A stretch of 64,000 bases of DNA from Tindallia sp. MSAO_Bac2 (GCA_003838145.1 QYZZ01000118.1:1-64000), one strand, 5' to 3'; positions 1-7,950 are shown, numbered from the stretch's first letter. Numbers and translations: made by a program. Notes: generated from the sequence alone by a model not told the origin.

Positions 1-461
1 CGGAAGCTCCTGAGTTCTATCCTCTGGATAACGCATTCTAACCTTCCGATAGAGTTGAAACTCTACCAGAAGCTAAGAATCCTGTTAACGTGGAAGCCTA
101 TGACCGTGCTGACAGAAAACCCGGTGCATGGACGGCAGTTCACAGCGAGGCCCAGAAGAGGAGCTGAACCAGTGCTTTAGCAGACAATGGTTAAGCGATT
201 TCAATCAAAAGAGCGATCCGAGGGGAAGATCAGGAACCCCTGCTGTCTGAGCGATTCCCAGCGAGTTCAGGGGTTCCCTTCCACGAGGAGAGCTCGATTC
301 AATCTTTTAGCCGGGCTCAGCCCGGCGTTGCTTAACCGTCTGTCTAAGCATCTGGTCAGCCCTCGACCCATTCGGGCGGGTAGACGTAAACAACGGTCAG
401 GCACAGAGGTTTTCTCAGCTAAGGGAATGAGCTTCCGGATAGAACCAGGAGCAAAGAAGGC
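1..461 (+). ncRNA. Candidate structured RNA element, copy 1
   Basis: No protein is supported here. The stretch is homologous to 7433-7911 and partly to 55274-55502 (reversed). Helices that can be read directly: P1, 6-12 plus 14-22 with 437-452 (16 pairs, one bulged A); P2, CTG-AGAAAACC (109-121) with GGTTTTCTCAG (408-418); a long arm in which TGCTT, CAGAC and GGTTAAGC (173-196) pair with 330-350. Inside the arm are hairpins 224-242/268-282, 284-287/293-296 and 310-316/320-326. An extra segment of about 70 nt near 21-90, with its own hairpin TAGAGT..ACTCTA, is absent from copy 2. The 5' end is cut by the window edge. Structured RNA is inferred; a mobile element remnant is the main alternative. 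Confidence 0.6.
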
Positions 462-532
462 AGCAAAAGGATCTGGTCAGCCCTCGGCCGCTAATAAATT
501 CAGTTACTAACAAATAAAGGAGATGTTGTACA
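462..532 (+). other. Leader between RNA element and cbiX
   Basis: Short non-coding stretch. It carries a second copy of the phrase ATCTGGTCAGCCCTCG, also seen at 350-365, so a piece of the upstream element is duplicated directly. It ends in a good ribosome binding site (AAAGGAGATG) for cbiX. No cobalamin riboswitch is visible. Confidence 0.5.
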
Positions 533-904
533 ATGAAAAAAGCACTGTTAATTCTGGCTCACGGAAGCCGGGTACCAGAAACCTGCGATACCGTAAAAAA
601 TCTTTCTCAGGTTGTAAAAGAAAAAGCAGGGGAGGAGTTCCAGCTTTCCGGGTATGCTTTTTTGCAGTTTGCAAAACCAACCTTTGAAGAGGCGGCAGAA
701 AAGCTCATTGAAGAGGGAGCGGAAGAGGTGGTGGTGGCACCATTTTTCCTCTTTGAAGGTCATCATATGAAGCATGATCTGCCTGAAGCACTGGAAGAAC
801 TGAATACCAAGCATCCAAAAGTTACCTTTAAAACCGCTGGAGTAATAGGGGAAGACTCAAGAATGGCAGAGGTCCTGCTGGATCAGATTCGAAAAGTCAG
901 GTAG
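533..904 (+). CDS. cbiX: Sirohydrochlorin cobaltochelatase, short CbiX type
   Basis: This 123-residue protein should insert cobalt into sirohydrochlorin, the first committed step of the anaerobic B12 route. It matches the short CbiX form, which acts as a homodimer and is about half the length of the two-domain enzyme. The N-terminal HGSR motif (residues 10-13) and the GHHMKHDLP stretch (76-84) supply the histidines expected at the metal site. The start follows AAAGGAGATG at good spacing. It stands 11 nt before cbiA, whose ribosome binding site begins at its stop codon, so the two are co-transcribed. A SirB ferrochelatase role cannot be excluded from sequence, but the context makes cobalt far more likely. 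Confidence 0.9.
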   Translation: MKKALLILAHGSRVPETCDTVKNLSQVVKEKAGEEFQLSGYAFLQFAKPTFEEAAEKLIEEGAEEVVVAPFFLFEGHHMKHDLPEALEELNTKHPKVTFKTAGVIGEDSRMAEVLLDQIRKVR

Positions 905-915
905 GAGGAAATTCC

Positions 916-2376
916 ATGGCAAGAGGATTCGTGTTGGCCGCCACCCATAGCGGTGCAGGAAAAACAACCATAACAATGGCACTGCTGAAAGCATTGAAAG
1001 AACGGGGACTGGATGTGCAGGGCTGTAAAGTCGGACCGGACTTTATCGACCCTCAGTTTCATCAGGCGGTTACCGGAAACCCTTCCTACAATCTGGACAG
1101 CTGCCTGATGGGAGACGCCGGCGTAAAAGAACAGTTCCGACAGCTACTGGCGCAGAACAGGCATCAGGATTCCAATAGAAGGCCACTCTCTGAAAAAGTG
1201 ATGGTGGTGGAAGGGGTTATGGGGCTTTACGATGGACTGGGAAGCCGGAAAGAAAATGGCAGCACGGCATGGATTGCCAGACTGCTGAACCTGCCGGTAA
1301 TTCTTATTATCGACGGAGCCGGCATGTCCACCAGCGCTGCTGCCATGGTAAAGGGATATCGGGACTATGATCCACAGCTTACTATTGGCGGGGTCATCAT
1401 TAACCGAATTTCTGGCGAAAAACACTACGAACTGTTGCGCAGTGCCATAGAAAGAGATACTGGCCTCCCCTGCCTTGGATGGATGAAAAAAGACCAAGCC
1501 CTCCACCTTGGTAGCCGTCACTTGGGGCTTGTACCGGCGGCAGAAGTGGATGCCCTGATGCAAACCATTCAGCGATCCTCTGAAGCAGCGCAGAAAACCA
1601 TCAATATAGAGGCATTGCTGCAAGCAGCAGCGCCGCTGGACACCGATACTTCAGCCGGGAAACACTTTCGGCCGGAAGAACACCAACCGAATAAAACCAG
1701 AACCTTTACCCTGGGAATTGCCCGGGATCGGGCCTTTCATTTTTATTATCCGGCAAACCTGGACTGGCTTACAGAACAAGGTTTTAAGCTGGTGGAAGTC
1801 AGCCCTCTGAAAGATGCAGCATTGCCGGAAAATCTGGACGGCCTTTATATTGGCGGCGGGTTTCCGGAGATTTTTGGAGAGGAACTGGAAGCCAACAGCT
1901 CCTTTCGGGAAGACCTGCTGGAAAAAGCAAAAGGAGGCCTTCCCATATACGCGGAATGTGGAGGCTTTCAGTATCTTTGTGAAAATCTGACAGACTTTGA
2001 CGGCAACACCTGGGAAATGGCCTCGGTACTGCCGGGAAGAGCCCGAATGACAGACCGGCTTCAGCGCTTCGGGTATGGGATTATTGAAACCCTTCCGGCG
2101 AAAGGATTCTTTACGGAAAAACTGAGGATTTCAGGCCATGAATTTCACCGCGGCGTGGTGGACTCGGAAGAGGAAAACCTCATCAATGTTACCAAGATGC
2201 AGGATCCACAAGACATGTCAGAGGCGAGGAAGTGGAGCTGCGGGTTAGCTCGATACAATACTTTTGGAGCCTTCCCTCATGTGTTTTTTCAATCGAATCC
2301 ACGATACATCATGGAATGGCTGAAAAAAATACCGGAATGGCAGCCGAAGAAAATCCGGAAAGAAGGAAAAGAATGA
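916..2376 (+). CDS. cbiA: Cobyrinate a,c-diamide synthase
   Basis: CbiA amidates the a and c acetate side chains of cobyrinic acid, using glutamine and ATP. The 486-residue length is normal for the family. The N-terminal dethiobiotin-synthetase-like domain carries a P-loop (SGAGKTT, residues 12-18). The C-terminal class I glutamine amidotransferase domain carries the nucleophilic cysteine in AECGGF (Cys348) and a late histidine region around GHEFHRG. The start is set by GTAGGAGG just upstream. Its TGA overlaps the next ATG (ATGA), implying translational coupling. A C-terminal segment rich in Lys and Glu is unremarkable. Confidence 0.95.
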   Translation: MARGFVLAATHSGAGKTTITMALLKALKERGLDVQGCKVGPDFIDPQFHQAVTGNPSYNLDSCLMGDAGVKEQFRQLLAQNRHQDSNRRPLSEKVMVVEGVMGLYDGLGSRKENGSTAWIARLLNLPVILIIDGAGMSTSAAAMVKGYRDYDPQLTIGGVIINRISGEKHYELLRSAIERDTGLPCLGWMKKDQALHLGSRHLGLVPAAEVDALMQTIQRSSEAAQKTINIEALLQAAAPLDTDTSAGKHFRPEEHQPNKTRTFTLGIARDRAFHFYYPANLDWLTEQGFKLVEVSPLKDAALPENLDGLYIGGGFPEIFGEELEANSSFREDLLEKAKGGLPIYAECGGFQYLCENLTDFDGNTWEMASVLPGRARMTDRLQRFGYGIIETLPAKGFFTEKLRISGHEFHRGVVDSEEENLINVTKMQDPQDMSEARKWSCGLARYNTFGAFPHVFFQSNPRYIMEWLKKIPEWQPKKIRKEGKE

Positions 2377-3149
2377 ATACAACAATAACACCTCATAAAA
2401 ATGTTAATCGGGACGTGACGCTTTTGCCGGTATCAGCGGACCAGCACCTGGTCATCAGTTGTGACTCCTGCGGAGGCGTGGGAAACAAGGAAAAAGACCT
2501 GGTAAAAGTTCCTCCTGAAATAACCGGTTATTACACCTGCAGAGTGGCAACCATGGAAATTCTGGCTGTCGGAGCCAGGCCGGAAGTGGTTATCGATACA
2601 CTGGCGGTGGAATGGGATCCTACAGGAAAGCAGATATATCATGGCATACAGCGCTTTTTAGAAGAATCCGGTCTTAACATCTCCGCTATCAACGGAAGCA
2701 CCGAAGAAAATTTTCCTATGGTCCAGACAGCTATAGGTATTACCGTCATCGGCAGGGTTTTTAAGAAGGATCTTCGGCTGAATCGTTCCCGAGCCGGGGA
2801 TGAACTGTGGATGCTGGGACTGCCCAAGGTAGGTCATGAAATCCTGCATCCTTATGATCCGGAAGTGGCCTCCATCAGCTCCATACAGGCTCTGCTTCAG
2901 GATCCCGGGATAACCGGCATGATTCCCGTTGGTTCCAAAGGTGTGGGGTATGAAGCGTCTCTTTTGGCTGCAGAAAGCCAGTTAAAAATTGAATGGGTGC
3001 CGGATTTGCCGGTATCCATGGATAAGTCCGCCGGCCCGTCTACCTGTGTGGTGCTGTCTCTGGATTCAAAAATCCTTCCGGAATGGAGAGAAAAACTGGC
3101 TTCCGAAACTTTCCTGAAGCTGGGCACGCTGAAAGGAGTTTCTCCATGA
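2373..3149 (+). CDS. PurM/AIR synthase-like protein, probable alpha-ribazole kinase (CblS-like)
   Basis: The reading frame is open further upstream, but the ATG at 2373 overlaps the cbiA stop (ATGA) and gives a 258-residue protein, so that start is chosen. It resembles the AIR-synthase/ThiL/SelD ATP-binding fold: a glycine-rich SCDSCGGVGNKE segment near residues 28-40 and a GSKGVGYEA segment later. In Listeria and Geobacillus a protein of this fold, CblS, phosphorylates alpha-ribazole so that the lower ligand can be salvaged. Here it lies between cbiA and pduX in overlapping reading frames, which fits that role. The family assignment is sound; the exact substrate is inferred from context. Confidence 0.6.
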   Translation: MNTTITPHKNVNRDVTLLPVSADQHLVISCDSCGGVGNKEKDLVKVPPEITGYYTCRVATMEILAVGARPEVVIDTLAVEWDPTGKQIYHGIQRFLEESGLNISAINGSTEENFPMVQTAIGITVIGRVFKKDLRLNRSRAGDELWMLGLPKVGHEILHPYDPEVASISSIQALLQDPGITGMIPVGSKGVGYEASLLAAESQLKIEWVPDLPVSMDKSAGPSTCVVLSLDSKILPEWREKLASETFLKLGTLKGVSP

Positions 3150-4045
3150 AGCGAATGGTATCAGCCTGCCCCGGCTCCTGTGGCGAATGGCTTCAGGGAT
3201 GGATGCTGGAGGGTGAAAAACTAATATCTTATGCCATCGACAGCTTCAGCCGTGTAACTCTGGAAGAATCCACTCATCCGGCAGATGGCCACCAGTGGCT
3301 GAAACTCCACCGACCAAGGGCCTGGCAGATGATGGATCTGATCTTTAAGGAAGCCGGGGTGCCATCAAAGGAGCAGCAATCCTTTCAGCTAAAGCTGGAA
3401 TCTCCGCTGCCCCTGGCAAAAGGCATGGCCAGCTCAACGGCAGATCTGGCAGCTGTGGGAGATGCGGTGGCCAGATGGTTCGGACTGGAACTATCACCGC
3501 AGCAGCTGACTCAGCTTTGTGCACAGCTGGAACCTACAGACAGCATTATTTTTCCCCAGCTTTGCCTGATGGATCCACTGACAGGAAAAGTGAGCCTTTC
3601 CTTCCAAGCCGGAATACCTTCCCTGAACTTACTGGTTCTTGAAGGGAAAAAGGGAGTCCTGACAGAAGACTCCAGAAAAAAAGATCATTTCCTGAAGCGA
3701 AAAGCCTATGCAGGGGAAATGGAAAAAGCCCTTAATATCTTTCAACAGGGCCTGACAGAAAAACGTCCGCCGTTACTGGCTCAGGCAGCCTGGATCAGCG
3801 CTCTTGGAAATGAAGCCTTCTATCCCCAGGCGGGACTGCAGGAGATCCAGAAACTGGCGCAGCATTGCGGAGGGCTGGGAATTAATGTTTCTCACAGCGG
3901 AAGCACCATAGGTGTCCTCTATGAACCAGGCCAGCTGGACGAAGAAAAATTCCTGAAAGCCTGGGAGACCTTAAGTTGCCGACATCACTATAAGCCGCCT
4001 CAAAAGCATCGAATGATTTCCGGTGGGATCCGGAGGGAGGAATAG
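3146..4045 (+). CDS. pduX: GHMP-family L-threonine kinase PduX
   Basis: PduX phosphorylates L-threonine, which CobD then converts to the aminopropanol phosphate linker of the nucleotide loop. The 299-residue protein shows the N-terminal ACPGSCGEW motif and the GHMP ATP-binding loop PLAKGMASSTAD around residues 87-98. A C-terminal GINVSHSGSTIGVL stretch fits the third GHMP motif. The frame is open from 3083, but the ATG at 3146 follows GAAAGGAG and overlaps the preceding stop (ATGA). The position among B12 genes supports threonine over homoserine or other GHMP substrates. Confidence 0.85.
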   Translation: MKRMVSACPGSCGEWLQGWMLEGEKLISYAIDSFSRVTLEESTHPADGHQWLKLHRPRAWQMMDLIFKEAGVPSKEQQSFQLKLESPLPLAKGMASSTADLAAVGDAVARWFGLELSPQQLTQLCAQLEPTDSIIFPQLCLMDPLTGKVSLSFQAGIPSLNLLVLEGKKGVLTEDSRKKDHFLKRKAYAGEMEKALNIFQQGLTEKRPPLLAQAAWISALGNEAFYPQAGLQEIQKLAQHCGGLGINVSHSGSTIGVLYEPGQLDEEKFLKAWETLSCRHHYKPPQKHRMISGGIRREE

Positions 4046-4049
4046 AAGA

Positions 4050-4667
4050 ATGAAAATAGAATGGAATCCGGAAAAAATTGAAGAAAAAAGCTTTCAAATT
4101 ATACGATCCGAACTGGAAAAACCCCTTGTGAACCCGGAAATGGAAGATGTGGTTCTGAGAGTCATACACACCACTGCTGATTTTAGCTATGCGGATATTA
4201 TTCACTTTAATCTGCCGAAGGATATGCAGCCACAGGATGTGCTGAAGCCTGGGAAAAAAATATACACCGACACCCGCATGGCCCTTTCCGGCATCAACAA
4301 GCGCAAGCTAAAGGAACTGGAAATAGAAGCCTACTGCCTGGTGGACGATCCGGAAGTGGCCAGCCTGGCCAAAGCTCAGGGGCGGACCCGCTCAGCCCTG
4401 GCACTGGAAAAAGCCGCAGCAGATCCGGACACCTCGATTTTCGTCTTTGGAAACGCTCCAACAGCTCTATTTAGATTATGCCAGCTGATGGAAGAGGGAA
4501 AAGCCAATCCGGATCTGATTATAGGCGCACCTGTTGGTTTTGTAGGCGCTGCCGAATCCAAGGAAATGCTGCTGGAATACGACGTGCCCAGCATCTCTGT
4601 GCAAGGGAGAAAAGGCGGAAGCACCGTAGCGGCAGCTATTGTGAACGCACTACTGAAAAGAAAATGA
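4050..4667 (+). CDS. cbiC: Cobalt-precorrin-8 methylmutase
   Basis: CbiC moves the C11 methyl group to C12 and yields cobyrinic acid. The 205-residue length matches the family. The segment VIHTTADFSYA (about residues 39-49) contains the catalytic histidine expected of precorrin-8X methylmutases, and GAPVGFVGAAESKE lies near the C-terminus as usual. The start at 4050 is preferred because CGGAGGGAGG lies directly upstream; an earlier in-frame start at 4023 overlaps pduX and lacks such a site. It ends the first run of tightly packed genes and is followed by a repeat-filled spacer. Confidence 0.93.
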   Translation: MKIEWNPEKIEEKSFQIIRSELEKPLVNPEMEDVVLRVIHTTADFSYADIIHFNLPKDMQPQDVLKPGKKIYTDTRMALSGINKRKLKELEIEAYCLVDDPEVASLAKAQGRTRSALALEKAAADPDTSIFVFGNAPTALFRLCQLMEEGKANPDLIIGAPVGFVGAAESKEMLLEYDVPSISVQGRKGGSTVAAAIVNALLKRK

Positions 4668-4956
4668 TGAATTAAGGATTAAGAATGAAGAATTAAAGAT
4701 CAAAATAACAAAAAAATTTTAACCGCGAAGGACGCGAAGGGCACGAAGAAGAGATTAAGAGATTCTAAGTGTAACCTAATTTATTTGAATTATTTTTGTT
4801 ACCTATGTCCTAATCCGTTCAGCTCTTGTGTAACATGGTTACTTGACCTTAATTATCAATTGTCAATTATCCATTATCAATTGCTTTTATGTTTTTTAAT
4901 TCATAATTCATAATTCATAATTCATAATTCAAAACTTCCCCAAGGGTTGTGATCTA
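4668..4956. repeat. Repeat-mosaic spacer cbiC-cbiD (Rep1, Rep2, Rep3)
   Basis: A spacer of 289 bp with no gene. It holds one Rep1 unit (4721-4750), a run of Rep2 AT-rich units (about 4850-4884) and Rep3 direct repeats of AATTCATAATTC (about 4900-4932). The AT-rich part ends just before the weak AAGGG ribosome binding site of cbiD. Confidence 0.7.
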
Positions 4957-6051
4957 ATGGTATCTCAAAAACTGAAAAAAGGCTTTACCACCGGAGCCTG
5001 TGCTGCTGTGGCAGCAAAGGCGGCAGCTCAAATGCTGCTGCGGCAGGAAGCCGTAACCAGCATATCTCTGATTCTGCAGGGAGAGGAAAAACATTTTCGG
5101 ATTCTGGAGCCTGTTTTTACCGCAGAAAACGCCTCCTGCTATATTATCAAAGATGCCGGAGACGACCCGGATATAACCAATGGAGCTCATATCAGGGCTT
5201 CTGTTTCCTGGCGGGAGGACAACTCCGTCAGACTCCGTGCCGGGGAAGGCGTTGGAAGGGTAACCAAAAAAGGTCTGCCGGTGGCGGTGGGAGAACCTGC
5301 CATCAATCCGGTTCCCCGTCAAATGATTACCGAAGCTGTCCGGGAAGTCATTGGATACCAGCAGGGTCTCGACATCCTTCTTTCCATCCCCGGAGGAGAA
5401 AAACTGGCGAAAAAAACCTTCAATCCCCGCCTGGGCATCGAAGGCGGTCTTTCCATTATCGGAACTACCGGCATTGTAGAACCTATGTCTACCAGCGCCT
5501 GGATCAAAACCCTGGAAATGGAGTGCAGTGTCATGGCGGCTAATGGAAACCGTCACTGGATCGGCGTTCCCGGCAATCATGGTCGGGACTTTGCCGCCGG
5601 GAAGCTGCAGCTGCCGGTGGAAAAAATGCTGAAATTCGGTAATTTTCCGGATACACTGCTGGAGCAGGCAGAGGAGCATAAGGCGGAAGTCTTGCTGCTG
5701 GTGGGCCATATAGCGAAAATGGTAAAAATTGCCGGCGGTATTTTTCATTTGCACAGCAAGGTGGCCGATGGCAGACTGGAAATTCTGACGGCAGCCCTGG
5801 TAAAGTGCCAGGCACCCTACGACCTTCTGGAGAAGGTGGTTAATGCCAATACAGTGGAAGAGGCCGCCAGTATCATCTGTCAGCAGGGACCACCGGATTT
5901 CTTTGACCGTCTGAGTTATATGATTACGGAAAAGGCCGTCCGTCGGACCGGCGAAGCTGTGCAGGTGGGAACGGTGATCTTCTCCTACGAAGAAGGTATT
6001 TTAGGCAAGTGTCCTCAGGCAGCTCATATTCTTCAATCATCCTGGAGGTGA
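4957..6051 (+). CDS. cbiD: Cobalt-precorrin-5B C1-methyltransferase
   Basis: CbiD methylates C1 of the contracted corrin ring in the anaerobic pathway; it is unrelated to the other SAM-dependent methylases of the cluster. The 364-residue protein begins with the characteristic KKGFTTGACAAVAAKAAA motif (residues 6-23) and contains GTTGIVEPMST (about 169-179), both hallmarks of the family. Its presence shows that the oxygen-independent route operates. It opens a new packed set (cbiD, cbiE, cbiT) after the spacer. The ribosome binding site AAGGGTTGTG is only moderate. Confidence 0.95.
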   Translation: MVSQKLKKGFTTGACAAVAAKAAAQMLLRQEAVTSISLILQGEEKHFRILEPVFTAENASCYIIKDAGDDPDITNGAHIRASVSWREDNSVRLRAGEGVGRVTKKGLPVAVGEPAINPVPRQMITEAVREVIGYQQGLDILLSIPGGEKLAKKTFNPRLGIEGGLSIIGTTGIVEPMSTSAWIKTLEMECSVMAANGNRHWIGVPGNHGRDFAAGKLQLPVEKMLKFGNFPDTLLEQAEEHKAEVLLLVGHIAKMVKIAGGIFHLHSKVADGRLEILTAALVKCQAPYDLLEKVVNANTVEEAASIICQQGPPDFFDRLSYMITEKAVRRTGEAVQVGTVIFSYEEGILGKCPQAAHILQSSWR

Positions 6052-6058
6052 TGACACC

Positions 6059-6763
6059 ATGAAAAACATTTATGTAATCGGTATGGGACCGGGACATCCG
6101 GACTATCTTCTTCCGGCAGCGAAGCAGGCATTGAAGCAATGCGATTTACTGGCTGGCGGCTCCCGTCTCATTGAAACCGGTGAAAATTTTCTGACGGAAA
6201 ACGTAAAGAAGTTTCCACTAAAAGGCCAGCTTAAAGCGTGGTGCCATCAGCTTCAGGATAAAATACAGCAAGACCCTGAAATGCAAACAGGCATATTGCT
6301 CTCGGGAGACCCGGGATGTCACAGCCTGGTGCCGGTGCTGCACCGGTACTTTGATCCAAATGCCCTCATTCTGGTGCCTGGGATCAGCTCCATCCAGCTG
6401 TTTCTAAGCCATCTTCAGCTCCCCTGGACCAACGGCCCCGTCATTAGCTTGCATGGACGCCGCCACCAGTGGATGGATGTTCTACGGCACCATCTTTTTA
6501 TCAATCTCCTCACCGACTCAGGCAGCAGTCCGGATATGCTGGCACAGCAACTTCTGGACAATGGATACCCGGACGCTGTGATGGCCGTCGGCGAGAATCT
6601 TTCATACAACAACCAGCGCCTTCTGATTGGAACTCCGGAAGAAATCCTTCAGCAGGCACCTTATCAAATGAATGTGGTGGTGATCAGTCTTGACCCTGGA
6701 ATCCAACAACAACTGCAACATCGAAAAATGGCTCTCCATACCCTCGCCGGGCCTGCCGGATGA
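6059..6763 (+). CDS. cbiE: Cobalt-precorrin-7 C5-methyltransferase
   Basis: CbiE methylates C5 and works with CbiT, which methylates C15 and decarboxylates. The 234-residue protein opens with the SAM-binding signature YVIGMGPGHPDYLLPAA of the tetrapyrrole methylase family. It also has the family's second motif, SGDPGCHSL, near residue 82. It lies 7 nt after cbiD behind a strong site (GGAGGTGATG). Its 3' end overlaps the likely start of cbiT by about 70 bp, so the two proteins are encoded separately, not as the fused CobL enzyme of aerobes. Confidence 0.93.
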   Translation: MKNIYVIGMGPGHPDYLLPAAKQALKQCDLLAGGSRLIETGENFLTENVKKFPLKGQLKAWCHQLQDKIQQDPEMQTGILLSGDPGCHSLVPVLHRYFDPNALILVPGISSIQLFLSHLQLPWTNGPVISLHGRRHQWMDVLRHHLFINLLTDSGSSPDMLAQQLLDNGYPDAVMAVGENLSYNNQRLLIGTPEEILQQAPYQMNVVVISLDPGIQQQLQHRKMALHTLAGPAG

Positions 6764-7319
6764 AGCCTTCATCCGTGGAGAAGTCCCCATGACCAAACAG
6801 GAAATACGCTGGATAGCACTGGCTATGCTGCAAATTCAGCCGGGCATGACAGCTTTGGATCTGGGTTGCGGCAGCGGATCCCTGACGGTGGAAATGGCCA
6901 GAATGACATCACCGGAGAAAGTTTATGCCATGGAGCATAAAAAGGAAGCTCTGGAAGTAACCCGCAGGAATCTGGAGCGGTTCCGGCTCACCGGCGTTAA
7001 CCTGATGGAAGTCCGGGCGGAGGACCGGTTGCAACAGCTTCCGGCACTGGACCGGGTATTTATCGGCGGCTCCGGCGGTGCACTGGAAGACATCCTATGC
7101 CAACTGACTCCCAAACTGAAGCCGGACAGTCGTATCGTTATGACAGCTGTAACCCTGGAAACCATTGCTCAGGCCAAGGTCTTACTGCAGCAGGAGCCGT
7201 TCGCTAACCTGACCATTTTGCAAACCGGTATTACCAGGTATGTCCGCAGAGTCGGATACAACATGGCCCAGGCGGAGAATCCGGTGATGATTTTTGGAGC
7301 GGAAACTAACTTTCTTTAA
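6690..7319 (+). CDS. cbiT: Cobalt-precorrin-6B C15-methyltransferase (decarboxylating)
   Basis: CbiT is a class I Rossmann methyltransferase that methylates C15 and removes the C12 acetate carboxyl. The conserved N-terminal block PGLPDEAFIRGEVPMTKQEIR is followed by the SAM site LDLGCGSGSLT (about residues 55-65) and the acidic residue in AMEHKKEAL. The start is uncertain. The frame has no ATG before the conserved block, so TTG at 6690 inside cbiE is given. A start at the ATG of PMTK (6789) would remove the conserved part. The stop codon is part of a Rep1 repeat. Confidence 0.88.
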   Translation: MTLESNNNCNIEKWLSIPSPGLPDEAFIRGEVPMTKQEIRWIALAMLQIQPGMTALDLGCGSGSLTVEMARMTSPEKVYAMEHKKEALEVTRRNLERFRLTGVNLMEVRAEDRLQQLPALDRVFIGGSGGALEDILCQLTPKLKPDSRIVMTAVTLETIAQAKVLLQQEPFANLTILQTGITRYVRRVGYNMAQAENPVMIFGAETNFL

Positions 7320-7432
7320 CCGCGAAGGACGCAAAGGGGCGCGAAGAAAACATAAAAGCAGTTAATAGGTCATAAGTTATAAGTTATAAGTTATAAGTTG
7401 AAAGTTAAAGTTCAAAAGTTTATAGAAACCGT
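7320..7432. repeat. Rep1 and Rep7 repeats after cbiT
   Basis: A Rep1 unit begins in the cbiT stop codon (about 7316-7350). A tandem run of the heptamer TTATAAG (Rep7) fills about 7370-7400. No gene is visible. The next element is the second copy of the structured RNA. Confidence 0.65.
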
Positions 7433-7911
7433 TGTGCCGACTGAAGCTCCTGAGTTCTACAAGGAAGCCTATGACCGTGCTGTCAGAAAACCCGGTGCAT
7501 GGACGGCAGTTCACAGCGAGGGCCAGAAGAGGAGCTGAACCAGTGCTTTAGCAGACAATGGTTAAGCGATTTCAGTCAAAAGAGCGAGCCGAGGGGAAGA
7601 TCAGGAACCCCTGCTGTTTGAGCGGTTCCCAGCGAGTTCAGGGGTTCCCTTCCACGAGGAGAGCTCGATTCAATCTTTTAGCCGGGTTCAGCCCGGCGAT
7701 GCTTAACCGTCTGTCAAAGCATCTGGTCAGCCCTCGGCCACTCCGAATGTATGTTCTGAGAACTGAATTATAATTGTTTTTCAATTTTTTGAAGTTAATT
7801 CGTAATTCATAATTCTTAATTCTTAACTGCTTTTAAACAACGATCAGGCACGCTGGTTTTCTCAGCTAAGGGAAAGAGCTCCCGGATAGAACCAGGAGCA
7901 AAGAAGGCGCA
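7433..7911 (+). ncRNA. Candidate structured RNA element, copy 2
   Basis: Homologue of 1-461 with the complete 5' end. Helices: P0, TGTGCC (7433-7438) with GGCGCA (7906-7911, includes one U-G pair); P1, 7446-7452 plus 7454-7459 with 7887-7899; P2, AGAAAACC with GGTTTTCT; the long arm GGTTAAGC..GCTTAACC is conserved. The arm-tip hairpin has GCCGGGT..GCCCGGC where copy 1 has GCCGGGC, a change that keeps pairing as U-G on this strand only. A Rep3-like AT-rich block is inserted at about 7760-7840. It lies 40 nt before cbiL and could be part of its leader. Confidence 0.6.
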
Positions 7912-7950
7912 CCAAGCTGACCAACTGAATTATCGAAAGGAAGAAGCCGA

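Noticed and set aside
187-510. Open frame of 107 codons in RNA element copy 1 (similar frame at 7558-7773)
   Set aside because: Protein similarity merely follows DNA similarity; the frame crosses several perfect stems, lacks a ribosome binding site, and is not kept in copy 3.
1-532. Cobalamin riboswitch before cbiX
   Set aside because: The location is inviting, but the B12-box type motif and the other conserved blocks were not found in any of the three element copies, one of which is not next to B12 genes.
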